Made by a program: the position numbers and the translations under genes. A stretch of DNA of 64,000 nucleotides from contig NZ_JAJLMN010000001.1 in assembly GCF_021730615.1 (NCBI RefSeq), forward strand, positions 3,855,501 to 3,919,500, in the 5' to 3' direction. Positions 9,131 through 17,755 of this stretch are shown here, piece after piece (position 1 is the stretch's first letter; each line of letters starts with the position of its first letter). This DNA is from Lichenibacterium dinghuense (GTDB taxonomy: Bacteria > Pseudomonadota > Alphaproteobacteria > Rhizobiales > Beijerinckiaceae). The notes beneath the pieces were generated by a model that was given only the letters and a program-made list of their open reading frames with translations, made no database searches and was not told the DNA's origin.

Positions 9131-10108
9131 ATGCCGGCCACCGACGACGCCGCGCTCCCCGCGCCCGCGACCCTGCCGAAGCTCCGCTTCAACCTCCGGG
9201 ACTTCGGGACGCTGATCGGTCTCCTGCTGATCGCCGCCGTGTTCGCGGCCCTGGCGCCGGGCTTCCTCACCGAGCGCAACCTCCTCAACATCCTCCAGCA
9301 GTCGAGCATCAACGCCTGCGTGGCGCTCGGCATGACGCTGGTGATCATCTCGGGCGGCATCGACCTGTCGGTCGGGCCCACGGCGGCGCTGGCCGCGGTG
9401 CTGTCGGCGGCCCTGATGGCCAAGGGCGTGCCGGTGCCGCTGGCGCTGCTCGCCGGCCTCGGCCTCGGCGCGCTCTGCGGCGCCGTCAACGGGGCGCTCG
9501 TGTCCTTCGGCGGGCTCCAGCCCTTCATCGTGACGCTCGGCACGCTCAGCACCTACCGGGCGCTGGCGCTGATCTCGACGGGGGGCAACCCCATCCTGGG
9601 CGTGCCGCAGGCCTTCCGGGCCGTCGCCAACGGCAGCCTGCTCGGCATCCCGGCCTCCGTCGTGGTGGTGATCGTCGTGGCGGTGCTGGCCGGGATCGTC
9701 CTGCGCAAGACGCCCTTCGGCGAGTACCTGCTCGCGGTCGGCGGCAACGAGGAGGCGGCCCACATCGCGGGCGTGCCGATCGCGCTGGCCAAGATCGGCG
9801 CCTACGTGATGTCCGGCGTGCTGGCGGCCCTCGCGGCCCTGATCCTCATCGGCCGCCTCGGCGCCGCCGAGCCGATCCTCGGCAATCTGTGGGAGCTCGA
9901 CGCCATCGCGGCCTCGGCCATCGGCGGCGCGTCGCTGATGGGCGGCAAGGGCAGCATCGTCGGGACCCTGCTCGGCGCCGTGATCCTCGGCGCGATGCGC
10001 AACGGCCTGACCCTGCTCAACGTCCAGGCTTTCTACCAGCTGCTCGCGACCGGCATCATCATCCTGCTCGCCATGCTGGTCGACCGCGCCACCCGCGGCC
10101 GGGCCTGA
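9131..10108 (+). CDS. Sugar ABC transporter permease (RbsC-like)
   Basis: A 325-residue integral membrane protein with about eight to ten hydrophobic segments. It contains the conserved RbsC-type stretches ALGMTLVIISGGIDLSVG and AIGGASLMGGKGSIVGTLLG. It forms the homodimeric channel of the ribose-type importer. A GAGAAGGA ribosome site lies just before the ATG. It is the third component of the importer encoded in order with the binding protein and ATPase. Confidence 0.95.
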   Translation: MPATDDAALPAPATLPKLRFNLRDFGTLIGLLLIAAVFAALAPGFLTERNLLNILQQSSINACVALGMTLVIISGGIDLSVGPTAALAAVLSAALMAKGVPVPLALLAGLGLGALCGAVNGALVSFGGLQPFIVTLGTLSTYRALALISTGGNPILGVPQAFRAVANGSLLGIPASVVVVIVVAVLAGIVLRKTPFGEYLLAVGGNEEAAHIAGVPIALAKIGAYVMSGVLAALAALILIGRLGAAEPILGNLWELDAIAASAIGGASLMGGKGSIVGTLLGAVILGAMRNGLTLLNVQAFYQLLATGIIILLAMLVDRATRGRA

Positions 10109-10141
10109 CGCTCCGGCACCGCCCCCGCCCCGAGGATCACC

Positions 10142-11017
10142 ATGACCGAACGCGCCCTCGTCGTCGTCGCCGGCAGCCTGCACTACGACGTCATGGTCGA
10201 CGCGCCCGACCGGCCCCGCAAGGGCGAGACCGTGACGGGCCGGAGCTGGGCGCCGAAATGCGGCGGCAAGGGCGGCAACCAGGCCGTGGCGGCCGCGAAG
10301 GCCGGCGCCGGCACCGCGATGGTGGGGGCGGTCGGGGACGACGACTTCGGCCGCGCGCTCCTGGCAGACCTCGACCGGGCCGGCGTCGACCGCGCCGCCG
10401 TGGCGACCCGCGCGGGGGCCGGCTCCGGCATGAGCGTGGCGATCTTCGACGACGGGGGCGACTACGGGGCCGTGATCGTGTCGGGCGCCAACCTGTCGGC
10501 CTCGCCGGACCAGCTCGACGAGGAGCGGCTCGCCTCGGCGGGGGTGCTGGTGCTGCAGAACGAGATCCCGGAAGCCGTCAACGCGGCCCTCGCGGCGCGG
10601 GCGCGCCGGCACGGCGTGCGGACAATGCTCAACGCCGCCCCGGCCCGGCCCTTCACGACCGACCTCGCCGCGAACGTCGACGTCCTCGTGGTCAACGCCG
10701 TCGAGGCGGAGATGCTCGGCGGCGGCGCCGTCGACGGCCTGGAGCGCGCCCTCGCGGCGGCGCGGGCGCTGACTTCCCTCTGCGCGACCGTGGTGGTGAC
10801 GGCGGGCGGCGACGGCGTCGCGGCGGCCGACCGCGACGGGCTGGCCCTGTCGATCCCCGCCCTGCCGATCGCGGTCGCCAGCACGCACGGGGCCGGCGAC
10901 GCGTTCGTCGGCACGCTGGCGGCCGCGCTGGCGAGGGGCGCGTCCCTCGCGGCCGGGCTCGACGCGGCCAACCGCGAGGCCGCGCGGCTGGTCTCGACCC
11001 CGGAGCACCTGCGCTGA
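10142..11017 (+). CDS. Ribokinase family sugar kinase
   Basis: A 291-residue PfkB/ribokinase-fold kinase. The sugar-binding motif GGKGGNQA is at residues 41-48, and the catalytic-base motif GAGDAFVG lies near the C-terminus. It would phosphorylate the sugar brought in by the preceding importer. Its substrate may be ribose or another aldose or ketose, since the operon includes an isomerase/epimerase and lacks rbsD. It is the last gene of the operon. Confidence 0.9.
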   Translation: MTERALVVVAGSLHYDVMVDAPDRPRKGETVTGRSWAPKCGGKGGNQAVAAAKAGAGTAMVGAVGDDDFGRALLADLDRAGVDRAAVATRAGAGSGMSVAIFDDGGDYGAVIVSGANLSASPDQLDEERLASAGVLVLQNEIPEAVNAALAARARRHGVRTMLNAAPARPFTTDLAANVDVLVVNAVEAEMLGGGAVDGLERALAAARALTSLCATVVVTAGGDGVAAADRDGLALSIPALPIAVASTHGAGDAFVGTLAAALARGASLAAGLDAANREAARLVSTPEHLR

Positions 11018-11022
11018 CGCGC

Positions 11023-11096
11023 GCCGCGGACCGCCGGGGGGCTCGCCGTTCACCGCCCTGCGCTTCGCGCCCGGCGAAGGCCGGCCGGTCCGCGGC
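11023..11096 (+). terminator. Possible long-armed hairpin after the ribokinase operon
   Basis: GCCGCGGACCG at 11023-11033 and CGGTCCGCGGC at 11086-11096 are perfect 11-base inverted arms around a roughly 52-base GC-rich loop, starting five bases after the ribokinase stop. No T run follows, so termination here is only a guess from position. Confidence 0.3.
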
Positions 11097-11268
11097 GGCT
11101 GTGATCTCGGCCGGGCCCGCGGCGATCGCCCGCGAACCGCCAGCGCCGACCTCCTCTGCCGTGCCTTCCTTCGGGGCCGCGGTGGCTCGCTTGCCGCCCC
11201 GGACGCGAGCCGTTAATCACGCGCCTCAGCCGGGCGGGACGCGTCGGCGTCATCGGAAGCGGATCAGC

Positions 11269-12576
11269 ATGCGCATCGCCATCATCGGCTCGGGCTACGT
11301 CGGCCTGGTATCGGGCGCCTGCTTCGCCGACTTCGGCCACGCCGTGGTGGCGGTCGACAACGACCCCGCCAAGGTCGCCATGCTGCGGCGGGGCGAGATG
11401 CCGATCTACGAGCCGGGCCTCGCCGACCTCGTGGCCTCCAACGCCCGCGCGGGCCGCCTTTCCTTCACGGCGGACCTGCCCGCCGCCGTGGCCTCGGCCG
11501 AGGTGGTGATGATCGCGGTGGGCACCCCGTCGCGCCGCGGCGACGGCCACGCCGACCTGTCCTACGTCTACGGCGCGGCGCGCGAGATCGCCGCGGCGCT
11601 CGCCGGCCCCACCGTGGTGGTGACGAAGTCCACCGTGCCGGTCGGCACCGGCGACGAGGTGGAGCGCATCATCCGCGAGGCCCGTCCCGACGCGGAACTC
11701 TCCGTGGCGTCGAACCCCGAGTTCCTGCGCGAGGGCGCCGCCATCGAGGACTTCAAGCGGCCGGACCGCATCGTGCTCGGCGTCGAGGACGCCCGCGCGC
11801 GCGCCGTGATGCAGGAGCTGTACCGCCCGCTCTACCTCAACCAGGCGCCGATCGTGTGGACCTCGCGCCGCACGGCCGAACTGACGAAATACGCCGCCAA
11901 CGCCTTCCTGGCGACCAAGATCACCTTCATCAACGAGATCGCGGACCTGTGCGAGCGCGTCGGCGCCGACGTGCAGGAGGTCGCCCGCGGCATCGGGCTC
12001 GACAACCGCATCGGCCCGAAGTTCCTGCACGCCGGGCCGGGCTACGGCGGCTCCTGCTTCCCGAAGGACACGCTGGCCCTGATCAAGACCGGGCAGGACC
12101 ACGGCGCCTCGCAGCGCATCGTCGAGACCGTCGTGGCGGTCAACGACCAGCGCAAGCGCTCCATGGCCAAGAAGGTCGTCGCGGCCTGCGGCGGGTCCCT
12201 GCGCGGCAAGGCCGTCGCGGTGCTGGGCCTGACCTTCAAGCCCAACACGGACGACATGCGCGACGCGCCGGCGCTGGCGCTGATCGCGGCCCTGCAGGAC
12301 GGGGGCGCCCGCGTGCGCGCCTACGATCCCGAGGGCATGGAGGCGGCGCGGGGCATGGTGGAGGGCATCGCCTTCGCGCCCGACCCCTACGCCTGCGCGG
12401 AGGGCGCCGACGCGCTGGTGATCGTGACCGAGTGGGACGCCTTCCGGGCGCTCGACCTCGACCGCATCAAGGCGCTGATGCGGGCGCCGGTGCTGGTCGA
12501 CCTGCGCAACATCTACCCTCCGGAGGAGGTGGCGCGCCACGGCTTCAGCCACACCGCGATCGGCCGCCCGGCCTGA
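11269..12576 (+). CDS. ugd: UDP-glucose 6-dehydrogenase
   Basis: A 435-residue UDP-glucose/GDP-mannose dehydrogenase. The NAD site GSGYVG is at residues 7-12, ASNPEFLREG near 148-157, and the catalytic Cys in GGSCFPKD is at about residue 263. The C-terminal UDP-binding domain starts near GKAVAVLGLTFKPNTDD. It oxidises UDP-glucose to UDP-glucuronate for capsule, exopolysaccharide or lipid A-type sugars. The ATG at 11269 matches the family N-terminus; the much longer open frame upstream is a shadow of the permease and kinase genes. It appears monocistronic. Confidence 0.95.
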   Translation: MRIAIIGSGYVGLVSGACFADFGHAVVAVDNDPAKVAMLRRGEMPIYEPGLADLVASNARAGRLSFTADLPAAVASAEVVMIAVGTPSRRGDGHADLSYVYGAAREIAAALAGPTVVVTKSTVPVGTGDEVERIIREARPDAELSVASNPEFLREGAAIEDFKRPDRIVLGVEDARARAVMQELYRPLYLNQAPIVWTSRRTAELTKYAANAFLATKITFINEIADLCERVGADVQEVARGIGLDNRIGPKFLHAGPGYGGSCFPKDTLALIKTGQDHGASQRIVETVVAVNDQRKRSMAKKVVAACGGSLRGKAVAVLGLTFKPNTDDMRDAPALALIAALQDGGARVRAYDPEGMEAARGMVEGIAFAPDPYACAEGADALVIVTEWDAFRALDLDRIKALMRAPVLVDLRNIYPPEEVARHGFSHTAIGRPA

Positions 12577-12922
12577 CCGGAAACGGCGGGGGCGAGCCGC
12601 TCGAGCGTCACCACGCGTCGCATCGACACGGCGGGAGCGGGTTTGCTGTTCGCCGATCTGGGTTCGGCCCTGTAGCTTGGCAGGGCGGCCGAGCCGTGGC
12701 GCGCGTCGTCGATCACCTGAGCGTCACGGGGTTGGATCATCGCCTCAGGGCCTGCCCTGATCCGGTCGAGATGCGACACGGGCAGGCGATCTGATCGTTG
12801 GCCCAGGGTCACGCGATCGGGGCGACGTCGAAGGTCACCGGCTTCGGCACCCGCTCGATCGAGCCGTTGCTGAAGCGTCATTGCATGAGCCGCAATGAGT
12901 CTGCCTGGCGAGAGTCGATGGC
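12577..12922. other. Intergenic region between ugd and rpsP, possible gene remnant
   Basis: No intact gene is visible. On the minus strand a short open stretch at roughly 12,800-12,870 reads like the natural end of a protein (NGSIERVPKPVTFDVAPIA then stop), but a stop codon lies just upstream, so at most it is the tail of a lost gene. A small inverted repeat, TCATTGC/GCAATGA, lies at 12878-12898. Confidence 0.35.
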
Positions 12923-12950
12923 CGCCCAGGTGAGCTAGCTCACCTGGGCG
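12923..12950 (-). terminator. Perfect 28-bp palindrome after rpsP, likely terminator
   Basis: The two 14-base halves CGCCCAGGTGAGCT and AGCTCACCTGGGCG are exact reverse complements with no loop bases. The palindrome begins 24 bases after the rpsP stop on the minus strand. Neither side has a T run, so it may work as a hairpin with Rho or as a protein-binding site; termination is the simplest reading from its position. Confidence 0.5.
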
Positions 12951-12974
12951 CGCTTTGCTGCGATGGACTGGGGA

Positions 12975-13325
12975 TCACGCCGCTTCGGCGGGGGCCTTGG
13001 CGGCCTCGGCGGCGGCGCGCTCCTGGGCCTTCTTCTTCGGCTTGGCCTTCTCGGGGTTGTTGTAGACGGGCTTCTCGACCGCGCCCACGGAGGCGAGGAG
13101 CTTCATCACGCGCTCGGTCGGCTGCGCGCCCTTGGTCATCCAGGTCTTGGCCTTCTCGGCGTCGATGACGAGGCGGTTCGCGTCCTCGGAGGGCTTCAGG
13201 GGGTCGAAGGTGCCGATCTTCTCGACGAAGCGGCCGTCGCGCGGCGCGCGGGCGTCGGCGACGACGATGCGGTAGAACGGACGCTTCTTGGCGCCCCAGC
13301 GGGCGAGGCGGATCTTCAGAGCCAT
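12975..13325 (-). CDS. rpsP: 30S ribosomal protein S16
   Basis: A 116-residue protein beginning [26 protein letters not shown], the bS16 signature; the core domain covers about residues 1-80. The remainder is an Ala/Lys-rich tail, as common in alphaproteobacteria. It binds 16S rRNA in the small subunit. An AAGGAA ribosome site lies inside the last codons of the preceding small gene, so the two are coupled. In many relatives rimM and trmD follow rpsP; here they do not. Confidence 0.97.
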   Translation of the reverse strand: MALKIRLARWGAKKRPFYRIVVADARAPRDGRFVEKIGTFDPLKPSEDANRLVIDAEKAKTWMTKGAQPTERVMKLLASVGAVEKPVYNNPEKAKPKKKAQERAAAEAAKAPAEAA

Positions 13326-13328
13326 GGT

Positions 13329-13616
13329 CTAGTTCCTTGCGGGGGTTGGTGGTTCTTCATCGCTGTTGCGTTGAATCAGTCGGTCGATGTCGCCGAGGGG
13401 GTCGTCGGACAGCCCCTGCGACGCGTAGACCTCGACGTCGACGGTGCCGTCCTCCAGCACGTCGATCTCCCAATACTCGCCCGGCACGTTGACCACGAGC
13501 GACATGGCGTCGTCGCGGTAGGCCGCCGGAGCATAGGTGAGGTCGGCGCCGCTCAGGCGCTCGCGGAGCGCGTTGAACACCGTGAACATCTTGGAGGTGG
13601 GCCCGTTGTCGGTCAC
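13329..13616 (-). CDS. Small protein of unknown function between ffh and rpsP
   Basis: A 95-residue acidic protein. Its start overlaps the ffh stop by ATGA, and its stop is four bases before rpsP, so it is translated as part of the ffh-rpsP operon. The middle (VNVPGEYWEIDVLEDGTVDVEVYASQG) looks like a small beta-rich domain and the tail is charged. I do not recognise a family. Position suggests it is co-expressed with translation and secretion genes; the resemblance to small immunity-like or SUKH-like beta folds is too weak to use. Confidence 0.75.
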   Translation of the reverse strand: MTDNGPTSKMFTVFNALRERLSGADLTYAPAAYRDDAMSLVVNVPGEYWEIDVLEDGTVDVEVYASQGLSDDPLGDIDRLIQRNSDEEPPTPARN

Positions 13617-15184
13617 TTCTTCTTGCCCCCGAAGGGGTTGAAGCCGCCGCCGAGCCCCGGCAGGCGCGGGCCGCCGAGGCCGGGCAGGTTCGGCGGCAGC
13701 TTCGCGCCGAGCGAGGCGCCGAAGTTCGCGGGCATCTGCGGGATGCCGCCGCCCGGGCCGCCCTTGATGCCCATCTGCTTCGCCATGGCTTCGAGCTCGG
13801 CCGGGCTCGGCTCGGGCATGCCGCCCATCCCGCCGGCACCGCCCAGCCCGAACATCTGGGCCATCTTGCCGAGGCCGCCCTTCTTGGCGCCGCCCATCAT
13901 CTTCATCATGTCGGCCATCTGCCGATGCTGCTTGAGCAGCTTGTTGACGTCCTCGACCTTCATGCCGCAGCCGGCCGCGATGCGCTTCTTGCGCGACGCC
14001 TTGAGGATGTCCGGGTTGCGCCGCTCCTTCACGGTCATGGAGGAGATGATGGCGCGCTGGCGCTTGATGACGCGCTCGTCGATGTTGGCGTCGGCCATCT
14101 GCTGCTTGAGCTTACCGACGCCCGGCATCATCCCCATGATGCCGCCGATGCCGCCCAGCTTCTCCACCTGGGCGAGCTGCATCGACAGGTCCTCGAGATC
14201 GAAGCGCCCCTTGCGCATCTTCTCGGCCATCTTGAGGGCCTGCTCGGCGTCGATCGACTCGGCGGCCTTCTCGACCAGCGAGACGATGTCGCCCATGCCG
14301 AGGATGCGGTCGGCGATGCGGGACGGGTGGAAGTCTTCCAGCGCGTCCATCTTCTCGCCGGTGCCGAGCAGCTTGATCGGCTTGCCCGTGACGGCGCGCA
14401 TCGACAGGGCCGCGCCGCCGCGGCCGTCGCCGTCGATGCGGGTCAGCACGATGCCGGTGATGCCGACGCGCTCGTCGAAGCTCTTGGCGAGGTTGACGGC
14501 GTCCTGGCCGGTCAGGCTGTCGGCGACGAGCAGGATCTCGTGCGGCCTGGCGGAGGCCTTGATCTCCGCCATCTCGGCCATGAGAGGCTCGTCGATGTGG
14601 GTGCGGCCGGCCGTGTCGAACATCACGACGTCGTAGCCCTGGAGGCGCGCGGCCTGCTCGGCGCGCCGGGCGATCTCGACGGGCGTCTGGCCCGCGACGA
14701 TCGGCAGCGTGTCGACGCCCACTTGGCGGCCGAGGACGGCGAGCTGCTCCTGCGCGGCCGGGCGCTTCACGTCGAGCGAGGCCATCAGCACGCGGCGGTT
14801 CTGCCGGTCGACGAGGCGGCGGGCGATCTTGGCCGTGGTGGTGGTCTTGCCGGCGCCCTGCAGGCCGACCATCATGATCGCCACCGGCGCGGGCGCGTCG
14901 AGGTCGATCGGCTGCGCGTCCGAGCCCAGCGTCTCGATCATCACGTCCGACACGATCTTCACGACCATCTGGCCGGGCGTGACGGACTTGACCACGTTGG
15001 CGCCCACCGCGCGCGCCTTCACCTTGTCGGTGAAGCTCCGCACCACGTCGAGCGCGACGTCGGCCTCCAGCAGGGCGCGGCGCACCTCGCGCATCGCGGC
15101 CGTGACGTCGGCCTCGGTCAGCGCCCCCCGGCGGGTCAGCCCGTCGAAGATGCCGGACAGCTTTTCCGTCAGTCCTTCGAACAT
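13613..15184 (-). CDS. ffh: Signal recognition particle protein Ffh
   Basis: A 523-residue SRP GTPase. An N-terminal helical bundle is followed by the G domain with P-loop GLQGAGKTTT, DTAGRTHID and the TRIDGDGRGG region, and then a Met-rich M domain from about residue 300 that binds 4.5S RNA and signal sequences. The Gly/Pro/Met-rich tail is longer than in E. coli. The ATG at 15184 gives the standard start MFEGLTEKLSGIFDGL; upstream in-frame sequence lacks conservation features. It targets nascent membrane proteins to FtsY and SecYEG. Confidence 0.97.
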   Translation of the reverse strand: MFEGLTEKLSGIFDGLTRRGALTEADVTAAMREVRRALLEADVALDVVRSFTDKVKARAVGANVVKSVTPGQMVVKIVSDVMIETLGSDAQPIDLDAPAPVAIMMVGLQGAGKTTTTAKIARRLVDRQNRRVLMASLDVKRPAAQEQLAVLGRQVGVDTLPIVAGQTPVEIARRAEQAARLQGYDVVMFDTAGRTHIDEPLMAEMAEIKASARPHEILLVADSLTGQDAVNLAKSFDERVGITGIVLTRIDGDGRGGAALSMRAVTGKPIKLLGTGEKMDALEDFHPSRIADRILGMGDIVSLVEKAAESIDAEQALKMAEKMRKGRFDLEDLSMQLAQVEKLGGIGGIMGMMPGVGKLKQQMADANIDERVIKRQRAIISSMTVKERRNPDILKASRKKRIAAGCGMKVEDVNKLLKQHRQMADMMKMMGGAKKGGLGKMAQMFGLGGAGGMGGMPEPSPAELEAMAKQMGIKGGPGGGIPQMPANFGASLGAKLPPNLPGLGGPRLPGLGGGFNPFGGKKK

Positions 15185-15423
15185 GGCGATCTCCGATCGG
15201 GCGTGCGGCAAGCCGCGGTGAAAAGGCCAACAGGGAACGCGCCCGAGGGCGCAACGCGCTGTCGGACGTTCGCCTCCGCGCTCGCGGCGCGGTCGGCGTT
15301 GGCGGGCCTCGATCGAGGCCGTGACACTCCCTAGGGCAGGGGAGGCGGGGGTGTCAACGCCGTGCCAGGGCGACGCCGGCGTGTTAAGGATTCCGGCATG
15401 CATCGCCCGAACAGGAGCCGCCC

Positions 15424-15840
15424 GTGAACCGATTCCTCGGCCCGATCGGACCGGCCGCGACGGTCTGCGTCCTGGCCGCCGCGCTCGGCGGCTGCCAGAA
15501 CCCGCAGCCCGTCGGCAGCCTCGCGGCCCCGGGGCTCGACGCGTCTCCGGCCGCCGTGCAGGCCATGGAGGGCGCCATCGTCGCCTCCTTCGCGGCCTGC
15601 AAGGGCGAGCGGCACTTCCGGACGCGCTACGTCCCGCAGATCAAGATCTCGCTCGACCGCGAGGGCGCCTTCGCGGCGCCGCCCGTCCTGGTCAACCCGT
15701 CGAACAGGCGCGAGGACAGGAGGATGGCCGAAGCCGCGCTCGTGGCGGTCAACCGGTGCAATCCCGTCACGGCCGTCCGGTCGTACCAGCCCTACTACCA
15801 GTACTGGCACGAGTACGTCCTCGACTTCGCGCCGAGCTGA
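15424..15840 (+). CDS. Lipoprotein with TolA/TonB C-terminal-like domain
   Basis: A 138-residue protein starting with GTG. Residues 1-24 form a lipoprotein signal ending in the lipobox LGGC. The mature part, with RYVPQIKISLDREGAFAAPP, the alternation of Ala-rich helix and RCNPV, and a final YYQYWHEYVLDFAPS, resembles the C-terminal domain of TolA/TonB proteins, which binds periplasmic partners. It has no TM anchor or Pro-rich linker, so it is a stand-alone domain attached to a membrane by lipid. Function is inferred only at domain level. Confidence 0.7.
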   Translation: MNRFLGPIGPAATVCVLAAALGGCQNPQPVGSLAAPGLDASPAAVQAMEGAIVASFAACKGERHFRTRYVPQIKISLDREGAFAAPPVLVNPSNRREDRRMAEAALVAVNRCNPVTAVRSYQPYYQYWHEYVLDFAPS

Positions 15841-15925
15841 GGGGGCGGCACGCCGGACGGGCGCGGGCGACGCGCGGCGGCCCGGCCCGAGCCCCTGAAC
15901 ACCAGCACGCCGTCCGGACCCCAGC

Positions 15926-16966
15926 ATGATCAATCCCCTCGAACTCGGCCTCGACACGTTCGGCGACGTCACCGCCGGCCCGGACGGTGCCCCCCTGACC
16001 CACGGCCAGGTGATCCGCGACCTCGTCGACGAGGCCGCCGTGGCGGACGAGACGGGCGTCGATTTCTTCGGCGTCGGCGAACACCACCGCGCCGACTTCG
16101 CGGTGTCGTCGCCCGAAACCGTGCTGGCCGGCATCGCGGGGCGCACGCGCCGCATCCGCCTCGGCTCCGCCGTCACCGTGCTGAGCTCGGACGACCCGGT
16201 GCGCGTGTTCCAGCGCTTCTCCACGCTCGACGCGCTGTCGTCGGGCCGCGCCGAGGTGGTGCTGGGGCGCGGCTCGTTCACGGAGTCGTTCCCGCTCTTC
16301 GGCCACGACCTCGGCGACTACGAGGCGCTGTTCGAGGAGAAGCTCGACCTCTTCGCCGCGCTGCTGAAGGGCGGCCCGGTGACGTGGCGCGGCTCCGTGC
16401 GGGCGCCGCTCGCCGGCCAGGAGGTGTTCCCCGCCGTCGAGGGGAGCCTCCGCGCCTGGGTCGGCGTCGGCGGCAGCCCGAAGTCGGTGGTGCGGGCCGC
16501 GCGCCACGGCTTGCCGCTGATGCTGGCGATCATCGGCGGCGACCCGATGCGCTTCGCGCCCCACGTCGACCTCTACCGCCGCGCCTGCGCGCAGTTCGGC
16601 ATCCCGGTGCCGCCGGTCGGCGTCCACTCCCACGGCCACGTGGCCGACACCGACGCCGAGGCCCGCGACGGGCTGTGGCCCGACTACCGGCGCATGCGCG
16701 ACCGCATCGGCGCCGAGCGCGGCTGGCCGCCGATGCGCCGCGCGGAGTTCGACGCCGAGGCCGACGGCGGCTCGCTCTACGTCGGCTCGCCCGACACGGT
16801 GGCGCGCCGCATCGCCGCCACGGTGCGCGGCCTCGGCCTGTCGCGCTTCGACATGAAATACAGCGCCGGCCCGCTGTCCCACGCCAGGATGATGCGCTCG
16901 GTCGAGCTCTACGGCACGAAGGTGATCCCGCGCGTGCGCGAACTGCTGGAAGGACCCGCCGCTTGA
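15926..16966 (+). CDS. LLM class flavin-dependent oxidoreductase
   Basis: A 346-residue luciferase-like monooxygenase barrel. Typical segments include the N-terminal LELGLDTFGDV, GVGEHHRADFAVSSPE, the phosphate-site region GSAVTVLSSDDPVRVFQRFSTLDALSSGRAEVVLGRGSF, and GGSPKSVVRAARHGLPLMLAI. These enzymes use FMNH2 supplied by a partner reductase; no reductase gene lies nearby. The substrate is unknown. Its stop overlaps the next small lipoprotein start (TTGA), so the two are co-translated. Confidence 0.9.
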   Translation: MINPLELGLDTFGDVTAGPDGAPLTHGQVIRDLVDEAAVADETGVDFFGVGEHHRADFAVSSPETVLAGIAGRTRRIRLGSAVTVLSSDDPVRVFQRFSTLDALSSGRAEVVLGRGSFTESFPLFGHDLGDYEALFEEKLDLFAALLKGGPVTWRGSVRAPLAGQEVFPAVEGSLRAWVGVGGSPKSVVRAARHGLPLMLAIIGGDPMRFAPHVDLYRRACAQFGIPVPPVGVHSHGHVADTDAEARDGLWPDYRRMRDRIGAERGWPPMRRAEFDAEADGGSLYVGSPDTVARRIAATVRGLGLSRFDMKYSAGPLSHARMMRSVELYGTKVIPRVRELLEGPAA

Positions 16967-17139
16967 GAACGCTCCTCGCCCTCCTGCTGTGCCTCGCGCT
17001 CGGCGCCTGCGCCAACGCGGACGGCTCGCGGCCGCGCCTGAGCGCCGACGCGCCCTCGGGCGCGGCGGGCTTCAACGGCGGCTACGCCGGCGCGAACTAC
17101 GGCTTCAGCAACCTCAACACCAAGGCGACGCCGTTCTGA
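16963..17139 (+). CDS. Very small lipoprotein
   Basis: A 58-residue protein starting with TTG at 16963, overlapping the upstream stop by TTGA and preceded by AAGGA. It has a short lipoprotein signal with lipobox LGAC at residues 12-15. The mature peptide is about 44 residues and Gly/Asn/Ala-rich, with the tail FSNLNTKATPF. It is too short for confident family assignment. The lipobox and the tight coupling are the evidence that it is real. Confidence 0.65.
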   Translation: MRTLLALLLCLALGACANADGSRPRLSADAPSGAAGFNGGYAGANYGFSNLNTKATPF

Positions 17140-17170
17140 GGCTCCGCGGGGCGGGGTGGGGCGCGCCGGC

Positions 17171-17506
17171 TCAGCTCCCGAACAGGTTCATCGGCGTCTC
17201 GATCGACGGCAGGATGCGGTGCCAGGCGAGGTCGAGCTCGCGGTCCGCCTGCCGGATGATCTCGCCCGCGTCCGCCAGGGCGCGGGCGATCGACCACCAG
17301 GGTTCGATGAAGCTCGACGGCAGCGGGGGGCCCAGCGGGGGCGCCTCCGCGGGGCGCAGGTCCTCGACGTAGGGACGGTGCACCCGCCTCTGCCCGGCCG
17401 CGGTGAGGCCGGCCCGCACCCTGGCCCGGAGCGCGATCGCGTCCGCGATGGCCCGGTCGGCGCGAGCGTAGAGCGCGTCGTCCGACGCGGTCGGGTCCAG
17501 GGGCAT
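17171..17506 (-). CDS. Hypothetical protein, helical
   Basis: A 111-residue cytoplasmic protein, predicted largely helical, with Trp-rich stretches (FIEPWWSIARALADAGEIIRQADRELDLAWHRIL). It sits alone between a small lipoprotein gene and ureC on the opposite strand. I do not recognise a family. The plausible composition and the lack of a better frame support it as a gene, but no coupled neighbour does. Confidence 0.55.
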   Translation of the reverse strand: MPLDPTASDDALYARADRAIADAIALRARVRAGLTAAGQRRVHRPYVEDLRPAEAPPLGPPLPSSFIEPWWSIARALADAGEIIRQADRELDLAWHRILPSIETPMNLFGS

Positions 17507-17755
17507 GCGGCAGCGCTCCGGCGATCGGGGGAGCGCGAGCGTCTCTCAGCCGTCGGCGCCCGAGATCGATGGCCGACGATGGCGCTGGTCTGACAAAACT
17601 GCGCGCCGGTGTCGACCACCTTCCTCGCGGCTGGGCCGCGCGCCGACGTCGCACGGCCGGGCCGCACGGTCGCGGAAGTCGCGCGGGGCCGGGCCGGGGG
17701 GCTACCGCGCCGCGGCGCGATGGGGCTAATCTCGCAGCCGCGAAGGAGACCGCCC

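Noticed and set aside
7448-11053. Very long minus-strand open frames antisense to the ABC importer and other GC-rich genes
   Set aside because: They consist of Arg/Gly/Ala/His-rich low-information sequence and mirror strong plus-strand genes; high GC removes stop codons from the antisense.
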